NCBI GenBank assembly: GCA_019096155.1
Contig: JAHCVI010000001.1
Location: 1,860,001 to 1,924,000 of the forward strand
Reading direction: 5' to 3'
Length of the DNA: 64,000 bases
Source: Staphylotrichum longicolle
Lineage: Eukaryota; Ascomycota; Sordariomycetes; Sordariales; Chaetomiaceae
Shown: one piece after another, positions 56,256 through 64,000 of the stretch
How positions within the stretch are numbered: position 1 is the stretch's first letter
How the letters are laid out: every line of letters begins with the position of its first letter
Notes under the pieces: generated by a model
What the model was told of the DNA's origin: nothing
Databases searched by the model: none
The model's input: the letters and a program-made list of their open reading frames with translations, nothing else
Program-made: the position numbers and the translations under genes

Positions 56256-57427
56256 GGCGTTTAAGAGAGAAATGGGCGGCGTTTGTTTACAGCATGGCGT
56301 TTTACAACACGGAACCCTGACACTTGATGGCTGGTATATCAAGAGATAATCACATCGAGGAGGTGTTCGCCTCTTGTCTCTTCTGGAAGGATTGGGCCAT
56401 TGGAAGTTTAGAAGAGGCACAGCTTTACGGCATCAGTGTACCCCTTTACCTCCTCCCGTTCTCAACACCGCCTTCATCATTTTCCTCAGAAAAGTAGCAG
56501 CCTCTGCACCCATTCATCATGATTCTCACCTTGTTGGTGTCGCCATGGAACTACGGCACCCTGCCCATACAGTGCCACGCAGGCCGGCGGGCACTCTCGG
56601 GCTACATCCCCCGCCGATGGGAGACCAAACCCGGGTGTTTCATCACATCCCGCGGCCGGCCACAGCCCGCATCTACAAACCAAGAGGGCAGGCCAATTAG
56701 AGATTGGAGATTCAGATCGCCCAGGCCGTTTGGAGCAACTCTCCGGAGCTTTGCGACCCGTCGGCAGAACCCCCTCGTCGGTCTTTAGGAGACGGGATGA
56801 TTCCTCCTCGGCCGCTTCCGGGGCCGGATCCGAGGGTCCGGATCCGAGGGTCCTTCCCCTTTTCATTTTTTCTGTTCTGTACAGCAGCCTCGGACTGAAT
56901 AGTTAGTTGGCCCAAAGGAGATTTGTGCGGATCAAAAGACGGAGGAGACTGGCCGTTGGTTGACGTCAGCTTGTCGTCAAAAACAAAGCAGGACAGAAAG
57001 GTGTGCGTGGTCCGTTGGGGTTCGGGGAAAATGTATGAATGGGAAGAGAGGGGAAAAGGAAAAAGAGGAGGAGGGTCGGGGGTGGATGAACGAACGGGTG
57101 GCGGATATGCCGTCTGATCTGGCTCCCGATGATGCTATGGGTGATTCATTATCCCAAGGGTCACTGCGAAGGGATTCTGGTTGCATTGATGGCGAATCAC
57201 TTGGCATTGGGCCATCGCAAGAGTAAATCGTGCGTACAGAGGAGCTCTTCCGTTTATTCTGTCTCGTGTGATCCTGCAGGGACGCTTGAGGGGAAACATG
57301 TGAAAGAGTCCAACCCCCAGCATCACCTGCCAGTTCCATTATTCTTGAATACTCGTATTTGTATCCACGTAACCGTAGCCATTAACCGTCGTAAATTACA
57401 TGCTCACACCCCGATAGCTCCCCAAAA
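56256..57427. other. Intergenic between convergent NFKBIL1-like and small GPI-type genes
   Basis: About 1.2 kb with no supported gene. It contains a direct duplicate of GGATCCGAGGGTCC-like sequence near 56,826-56,852. Confidence 0.55.
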
Positions 57428-57919
57428 TTACAAGTTAGCCAGCACCGCCGCACCGCCAAAGAGCGCCCCCATGCCGACGGCAGCCGTCTGCATGGGCCCG
57501 GCGTTGCCAGTGGCCGAGGTGCTGATGGAGCTGGCGGCCGAGCTGACCGACTGGGTGATGCTGCCGATCGCCGAGGTGATGGAATCGCGGGCAGAGCCCG
57601 TGGCCGTCGAGAGCTCAGAGGACAGGCTCGAGAGGGCGCCGCCAGCTTCGCTGGTGAGGGAGCTGATCTTGGACGAGGCGGCCGACTCGGCGGAGGACAG
57701 GCGGGAGGCCAGAGAGCTGGACAGTTCAGCAGCCGAGGAGGCGGACTCGGAGGCCGAGGAGAGGGCAGAAGTGTCGGTGGTGGCAGGCGCGGCCACGGTG
57801 GTGGTAACAACCTGCTGGGCCTGTTGGAATAGTTAACTATGGGGACGCCCTGAGTCGTGAACCAGGCAACATACCGAGGCGACGGCAGCGAAGCCCGCGA
57901 GGATGGCAGTGTAACGCAT
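57428..57919 (-). CDS. Small secreted Ser/Ala-rich GPI-type protein
   Basis: Exons 57919-57875 and 57820-57428, 145 aa; the 54-nt intron starts GTATGT and ends AACAG, phase 0. The signal peptide spans the junction (MRYTAILAGFAAVAS then AQQVV). The body is almost wholly Ser/Ala/Thr (SALSSASESASSAAEL, SITSAIGSITQSVSSAASS) and is probably helical or heavily O-glycosylated. The C-terminus (AVGMGALFGGAAVLANL) is a GPI-attachment or membrane tail. No Cys outside the leader, no domain. A cell-surface or wall protein by design; function unknown. A strong TATA element lies about 150 nt upstream, suggesting robust expression. Confidence 0.8.
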
Positions 57920-58064
57920 GTTGATGGTTGTGAGAGGTTGTGAGGGGTGTCTTGTGATGGGACGGAAGGCTAGGTGAGCTTCAGAAGGCGTGAAGATGTT
58001 GGAAACAGTTGTTTTGTTGAGTGAGGGCAAGAATTTCTCACGACTGGGTGGCCATGACGAGACC

Positions 58065-58077
58065 TTATATATAATAA
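58065..58077 (-). promoter_or_regulatory. Strong palindromic TATA element of the small GPI-type gene
   Basis: TTATATATAATAA in plus orientation, embedded in the near-palindrome ACCTTAT...ATAAGGT (58,062-58,080), about 150 nt upstream of the ATG at 57919. The A/T island is conspicuous in GC-rich surroundings. Confidence 0.55.
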
Positions 58078-58712
58078 GGTATGGTCCATGTTTAGACAGA
58101 TGCACGGGGACGGGTACCTAGATCGGCGCAAGCAAGGCATGGGTACACGTTAGCGAGGCCATGCTCCTGCCCAGTTCCCCAGAAGGGGCTCGGCTGGGAA
58201 CAGCCACGATTTGGAATGTGGGCGGCCGGGCCAACGTCAAGCAAGGGGTGCTTCCAGGCGAGATACTGTTCTTCGCAGTCAATGCCCCGTCACAGTGCGA
58301 GACCGCTGGACCAACAAGGCAGTTCATAGGTTCGTGTCCAGGAAGGCTGCGAGAGGACCCGGAAAACGCATCCAATCTGAGCTACAACAAGTAACGCAGC
58401 AAGCTTGGCCGAGCAGTCGAAGAGTGCAATGGCATCATTGCGGGGAGGCTCGGACGATCGTTGGTGTGGTGCAAGACGGTGGAGAGGTGCCCGCATCCGC
58501 AGGTTCCGGTGTAGCTGTGGCGAGCTCAACCACTGGGCAGCACCCCGGCAGCGCCCCAACGGCCGTCATGGAAGTGGATGTTGGATCCCGGCCAAGACCA
58601 AAGCGAGGTGTTGAGGCCCCGATCAGTGGAGCTGCCCTGCCGGAAGCCGTTCAGCCACCCCTTCGTGACGCAGGGGCTGTTTTGTTTGGTGGTGTTGTTG
58701 TGTGAGGTGCCT

Positions 58713-58739
58713 TGCATTGGCCCGGGGCGAGCCAATGCA
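58713..58739. repeat. Perfect 9-bp inverted repeat with 9-nt loop
   Basis: TGCATTGGC, a 9-nt GC-rich loop, then GCCAATGCA, so either strand can form a hairpin. Each arm contains a CCAAT/ATTGG element, the core bound by the HAP/NF-Y complex, in opposite orientation. Confidence 0.85.
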
Positions 58740-59085
58740 GGAAGCCGCCAACACCCATTCCTTGGCAAAGCACGGGAGGGACGCGCGGCGCTTGACGGTT
58801 GGAATTCCCAGTCTGAGCCAGGCCATCCTGGAGCACGTGTCGCTGCGTGCCAATGCCCGCTTAAAACGGACCGGGATGACCAACTTTATTTCGACCCCTT
58901 TGGGCCAAGCTGGCGTCATCATCCGATGCCGCTGTGGAACCAAGGTGGGCCCAGAGCTCTCCTCCATGATGTCACTGCCCAAATTGGACCCGACGGACGG
59001 TGAAGGGCGATGAATACTGAGATTTTTGAGGACAAGGCGACAAGGTCAAACGGAATGGCCGAAGCCATTGATTGCATTGATTCCA

Positions 59086-61630
59086 TCAGACTTCGCGGTA
59101 CGGCGAGATGCCCTTCTTGAGCTCCTCGACGATCTCGGCTGCGTAGTCGGGGCTGCTCGTGACAAAGTCGTACCTCTTGCTCTCTGTCGACTTGTACACA
59201 ACGAGCTATTTTTATGTGTAAGAGAAAATAAATCTCATCGCAGGGATTGGCTGGGCCCGGGCTTACCTTGAAGTTTGTCGGATGTTTTCTCGAGACCTTG
59301 CAGCCCACCACATTGCTGAAGTGAACGGTGGTCGACTTGCCGTCTGCTTCGGCCAACTTCCCGCCAGAGGCCGGCATGATGTGGATGTACTCGCCGTCAA
59401 TGGCGAAGAGCCTCTCCGAGAGCAACCGCATTGGCTGTTTCCTCCACACCGTATACTTCTTGTAGTTGGAGGCAACCCCAAGCTCGTCCTGCTTCAGTAC
59501 CTCTTTGGCCAACGGATGCGTCCCCATGAGCTTCGACTTTTTAGTCTTGGTCCAGCTGGCATTGTCGGTAAAGAGGTGCGGCCGGGGAGAAGAGCTGCTC
59601 AGCGAACCGGCCATCAGAGGGCCGTCCGTGGCAAAACGGCGCCTGTAGAGATCCAAGTCGGTAACGTTGCCGAGCGAGGCGACGGTCCGGTCGAGCAACA
59701 CCACCGTCCCCGAGTGCGGGAGTTTGAGGACGTGGTTGGCCTTGTCCAGCTGCCGCTTCCTACAGGCTGTGTCGAGAACCTCGGCCAGCCACGTGTCGGT
59801 GTTCACGTCCAGTGTGATCATCTGTCCCGGGGCGATGTCTGAGGAGTGGATGTGGATGCGCAATAGTCGCTTCTCTCCACGTGGGGGCCCATTAGCTGGC
59901 TGGGTAGACTGGGGAAGATCGGCAAAGATGGTTGTGTTTGCCCGGTACGCTGTGTTCAGTAGCGGGTTCTCTCGGGGTTGGGCGGGAGGCAGCATGCCGG
60001 CGTCCGGCCTTGGAGTGCTCCGGGGCGTTGGATCCCTGTCCTCCTCCTCGCCGGTGGCCTCTTGTTCAAACTGCGGCGTGCTGCGCTTGTTCTCTCTCAA
60101 CTCGTCGGCTGACGCTTGCACCAAACCGAAGATGTCGTACACCCTCGAGTTGGAACGGGACCGGCCAGCCTTGTTGTTGGCCGTGGTAAACGAGACAAGC
60201 TGCTTCTTGCGCTCCAGGGGCGGGAAATCATCGTCGACCTCGCCGTCCTCTTCAACCATGCGCAGGGTCCACCAATTGACATTTAGCTTGTCGCTCGGAA
60301 GCGGCGGCTCCAGCTTCTCCTCGTTGTATCTCCAGAGACTGAGGCCAATCAAATCGGCGACAGTGACTGGCCTATCCCCGCCCTCTCCTTCGTGGACGGT
60401 CCTTCGAATGAGGACCTCGAAGGGCCGCGAAGGCGTCTTGGAATGCGGGGCGTAGATTCGGAGCATGATAGGATTGGGGTCGCCTTGTCCCGAGAGCGAA
60501 GCAAAGCCGTCAAAAGGCAGGGCGGGTTTTGTCTTCTTTGCCTTCAGGGCGGCCGAGAGCAAGCTCTTTGGTTGTATCATGCTGAGGGGCCGGATGGTGC
60601 TCATCGGCCGAGGGGGAGGCAGCTCTCCGATGGAAATCTGTAACGGCGGCGGCATGGCGGACCTGCGTATTGTCGATCGTCTCGTAAACTCCCGGGGAGG
60701 TGTACCCACGACCTGGTCTCGTAGGGACGCATTCAGCGGGTTCTTGACGGCCTCCAAGATGGAAGCCGAGTCGATGCTCTCGATGAAAGCCGAAGACATG
60801 TCTGACGCGTCCGAGTCATCCTCCTCCTCTTCCAGAAGATCGCTTCCCTGGCGCTTGATGCCCTCGGTCGGTTCGGTGTTGAGCTTGACAGACAGCTTTG
60901 CGGCACGTGCTGCGGCTGCTCGAGCGGCCTCTCGGTGCTTGTGGAAGGCGGACGCATCAAACTCATTTTCTGACGAGACCTCGCTGCTCGTGACGGTATC
61001 GCGCCGGGCCCTCTCCTTTACTGTCTCGAGTGCAGATTGAGACCCTCTCCTGGCCGCCGGGCGGGGCGACGACAGAGTGGTGGTCTGGCGGAGATTCGAA
61101 GACTGGAGCGGGGAAGATCCGGAGCGGTTCCTCACAGGCATCTTGGCAAACTTGATCTGCTGGGCGGCACGTTGATCCGGCTCGTCGTCGCTCTCATCGC
61201 TGAGGTCGCTGCTGTCGTCGTCCTCCATCTGTTCTCGGCGACGGCGGCGCTTCGTCGCTATGCTCGGGCCCACCGTCTCGGCGACGCTTGCCGAGAACAG
61301 GCCGCCTTCTTCCCCTTCATCTTCGAGGGTCAAGCCAGGTCGCCTCGGGGCCTGAAAGTATTCAGATGCGACTGCGGTGGGGATAGGGGGGGAGTGAGTC
61401 CGCTTGATCAGCGCCGGGTTTGTGCGCCAGCCTGCAGCCTTGAACGGGGCTGAGTTGAGAAACCCCTCATTCAAGGTGAACAATCGCTCGCCCACGCCAT
61501 CGGCGATATCATTTAGGTAGCTTGTCCGCAACTGATACAAGACCAGACTGGAAGGAGGTCAGCGGCGCGATTCGGCAGACGGAAGGGAGCAGGACTGCAT
61601 CACATACTCTTCAAGCTGAATCACCGACAT
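59086..61630 (-). CDS. AVO1: TORC2 subunit AVO1/SIN1
   Basis: Exons 61630-61608, 61547-59267, 59205-59086; 807 aa, introns of 60 and 61 nt, frame kept. The tiny first exon gives MSVIQLED, joining to LVLYQLRTSYLNDIADGVGERL, the N-terminal SIN1 motif. A low-complexity acidic/Ser region follows, then the CRIM domain (about 363-485; PNPIMLRIYAPHS, VTVADLIGLSLWRYN, WWTLRMVEEDGEVDDDFPPL), a Ras-binding-like domain (about 567-650) and a C-terminal PH domain (about 700-807; YTVWRKQPM, DGEYIHIMP, ending ISPYREV). SIN1 holds the TORC2 complex together and presents AGC kinases to TOR at the plasma membrane. The last exon encodes the final PH strands and helix; reading through the intron would lose them. 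Confidence 0.94.
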
Positions 61631-62437
61631 GTTGGCTGCATGCAGCAGTGGTGTGGCAACTGGCGGGTTTGTGGGTGAAGCTTGGCTGTGATGAGGAGGT
61701 CGGGGCGAGGAAACGGAGCCGCGAAATGAATGCAGTGAGGGGACCAAGTGGAATGAATGTGCAGGAGGAGGAATGAACAATGCGTGAGGACTGTGAGGCC
61801 GATAAGAAAAAGACAGTTCACTAGTCCAAGACTGCACCAGGGAAAATAAAAGGCCTGCTAGAATCTGCCACCAACGCACTGAAGATTCGTACCGTGAGTT
61901 ATATAAAATGGACTTGGAGCTCAACCACACGGAAAAGTTGACCGTGATGCTCACAGGGGAAAGAGAGACAAGGTCGCTGTGGATGGGGCTTGCATGAAAC
62001 GCGCGCCATTCCCCGGTCTTGGCAGAGATGCAATGAAAGAGCGGGGTGGATCTCGCATTTGTTAAATCTCCCCCTCAACGTACAAACATATCTCAGGCAG
62101 AAACAGCCACACTCGAACGAGAGACAAGGTGATACGATGCATTAAATTGAGTCTAGCACAGCTCTGGATACATAACGAGAGAAGGACCTGATGGTTTCTT
62201 CGAGACACGGAATCTCGGACAACCGCTGGCTGTCCCATAAGCGGAGATACTTCATGAACGCGCAGGGTCCAGGCCACGGGCTGGCTTATCGATAGCGCCT
62301 ATCGCCCAGCATTTCCAAGGATCTGAGTTCCGGCGACGACCTCACAAGCTTGCGTCTCCAAACACAAGTCAGTCAACCCTTTGCGCCAGCCATCGAACCC
62401 GTCATCACCACGACAATCCGACAAATTCACCGCAACC
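61631..62437. other. Divergent promoter region, AVO1 and PRCC-domain genes
   Basis: About 0.8 kb shared 5' flank of two diverging genes. No separate gene seen; the open frame at 61,559-61,954 minus is the AVO1 first exon plus leader. Confidence 0.65.
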
Positions 62438-63667
62438 ATGGGTCTGGTCGACTACTCCGATTCAGAATCCGACAGCGAAAATGGCCAACAGAAGCCGACG
62501 CCCACCCCGTCTGCAGCCCCGAAGAAGCCGTTCCAGAAGCTCCTCGACCGCTCCTCAGGCGCCGGCAAGATCCTCGTGAACCTCCCGGCCGCCAGCACAA
62601 CCCCTGATGCCAGCGCTGAAGACGAGCAACCACCAGCAAAGCGGGCAAAGACCTCTGGCGGAAGCAGATTCAGCAGTCTCGGCTCGTTCCTACCGCCACC
62701 CAAGAAGACAGCCGCTACGGCGCCCGCAGCATCAGCGAGGACATCAGGTACAGCCCCGGCACCCGGTGTGCATCTGCGGACCGCCGCAGAGCCAGCTTTT
62801 GTCAGGGGCGGTGGAAACGGCAACCCCGATGCTGATGGCGACGCCACACACTCCCTGTCCACCCCAGACGCCAAGGGCCCATCGATACCTGAAGGGCAAA
62901 AGCCAGAAGAGGAGGTGAAGCTTGTGGGCAAACCGCTCATGTTCAAGCCACTCTCGGTCGCAAGGAAGAAGGCCCCTCTTAAGACCAAGAAGAAGGATAC
63001 CCCCTCCGTCGCGTCCCGCTCTGCACTCGCAAGCGCATCGACCCCACAAACGGCCCTATGACGACGACCGCGGCCACAGCGTCCAGCGCAGAGCCGCCCC
63101 AAAAGAAGAAGATATCTCTCTTCTCCATGGACAACGACGAGCCCGCCCCCGCTCCGCCCCAGCCGCCCAACAGGTACCTACGAGCCAGTCTTTACCTCCG
63201 TCCCCGACCCAACCACCCTCGACCAGGGAGACGAAGAGAGCGACGTCACATCAGCGTACCCCATCTACCAGCCCGCCCCGACCCCAACCGATCAGAACCA
63301 ACACGACGAGACCTTCTCCTCCCTCGCCGACACCCTCTCTCCCCCAGGCCCGGCGCGAGCTGTTCGGCCGCAACGGCCCCAACACCAACGCCGGCGCCCG
63401 CGCAGGCTCCCCAGGCTCGTCGGGCCTGCTGCTCCGCCCGGCGCCAAGGTCATCACCTTCGACATGGAGCGCGAGTACGCGCACAACGAGGCCCTGCGCG
63501 CGTCGGGCGCCCAGCAGGCGTACAACCCGTGCGCTCCATCGCGCCCGGCAAGCACAGCCTGCGCCAGGTCGTCAACATGGCGCAGAGCAACCAGGGCGCG
63601 CTCGAGGAGAGCTTCGCGCGGGCCAAGAGCAACCAGAGGGATGCGGCGGGGGCGGTATGGGTGGTGA
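62438..63667 (+). CDS. PRCC-domain nuclear protein, several frameshifts in 3' half
   Basis: The start MGLVDYSDSESDSENG and the pattern SGAGKILVNLPA, RFSSLGSFLPPPKKTA match the PRCC (proline-rich, MAD2B-interacting) family, nuclear proteins linked to splicing and mitotic checkpoint factors. The first frame stops at 63061, but the adjacent frame carries RKRIDPTNGP then KKKISLFSMDNDEPAPAPP; the next has TYEPVFTSVPDPTTLDQGDEE, then QARRELFGRNGPNTNAG, KVITFDMEREYAHNEALRA, and finally SIAPGKHSLRQVVNMAQSNQ and a short end RYGW with stop at 63667, the conserved PRCC C-terminus. At least six single- or double-base changes (about 63,020; 63,172; 63,345; 63,450; 63,533; 63,650) are needed, mostly at G/C runs. 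Probably a normal gene with sequence errors. Confidence 0.75.
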
Positions 63668-64000
63668 AAGGGGAGTTTTGTATATCCTTGGGTTTGTGTG
63701 TGTGTGTGTGTGTGTTGGGGGTGGAGAGGTAGGTAGCTGCGGAAGAGTGTCACGATAGGTTTCACTGTTTAGAATGATACCCCTTAAGAATGAACGTGGA
63801 ATGTTTTGATATTCCGTTTTTTTTTTATTAAAGTCCTTTGTCTCTTCATTTGAAACCAGGACATATATATACAGGGGCCAATAAAAATATACAGTTTAAG
63901 AATAATATGTTCTCCCCTCCCCTCCCGTCCACCCCAATGGCTCAGTGTTGATTCACTGCTGCTTTATGCCATATCCGAACAAAAGTCAACACATCTCAAC
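63668..64000. other. Right-edge intergenic sequence
   Basis: A/T-rich 3' flank of the PRCC-domain gene with a TG dinucleotide repeat at its start and T/A runs near 63,820-63,830. No gene seen to the window edge. Confidence 0.7.
63694..63714. repeat. TG dinucleotide repeat
   Basis: About ten TG units immediately 3' of the PRCC-domain coding region. Confidence 0.9.

Larger units (their letters stand above)
57920..59085. other. Intergenic between the small GPI-type gene and AVO1
   Basis: About 1.2 kb: promoter of the minus-strand small gene on the left, AVO1 3' flank on the right. An inverted repeat lies at 58,713-58,739. Open frames here have no domain. Confidence 0.6.

Overview
The window is nuclear DNA of a filamentous ascomycete. 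Introns are short (about 50-140 nt, one of about 207 nt) with GTATGT/GTAAGT-type donors, CTRAC-like branch sites and YAG acceptors. Exons are GC-rich and intergenic regions are several kilobases long. The gene products are typical of Sordariomycetes, possibly Sordariales/Chaetomiaceae (inferred from general resemblance, not tested). I see no prokaryotic operons, CRISPR arrays, rRNA, convincing tRNAs, intact transposons or secondary-metabolite core enzymes.

Layout. 0-5 kb: an ALKBH6-like dioxygenase (5' end outside the window) ends 50 nt from a convergent DFG10/SRD5A3-type polyprenal reductase, followed by mitochondrial ATP synthase delta (5 exons). 8-16 kb: an acidic DUF2457-like nuclear protein, the COPII GTPase SAR1 and a Tgl3/4/5-type patatin lipase. 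16-20 kb: two secreted, probably GPI-anchored Ser/Thr-rich proteins. 25-30 kb: a C2H2 zinc-finger regulator and a chitin deacetylase with three chitin-binding modules. 33-43.6 kb: SEC12 (the Sar1 exchange factor), an NAD-type aldehyde dehydrogenase, an LMBR1-family membrane protein, an unrecognised protein and an SMP-30/gluconolactonase. 50-64 kb: a bZIP factor, an NFKBIL1/J-like basic protein, a small GPI-type protein, the TORC2 subunit AVO1/SIN1 and a PRCC-domain nuclear protein.

These are mostly housekeeping genes plus cell-wall and regulatory genes. The clearest functional link is SAR1 and SEC12, GTPase and exchange factor of COPII vesicle budding, about 20 kb apart. Four products act at the cell surface or wall (three GPI-type proteins and chitin deacetylase). 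Both transcription-factor genes follow unusually long gene-free stretches (4.7 and 6.3 kb).

A recurring oddity is that at least six genes need one or more single-base corrections, usually in G/C-rich runs, to read through conserved sequence. Correct frames resume downstream, so sequence or assembly error is more likely than true pseudogenes. I found no convincing previously undescribed system; the best candidates for a second look are in the findings.
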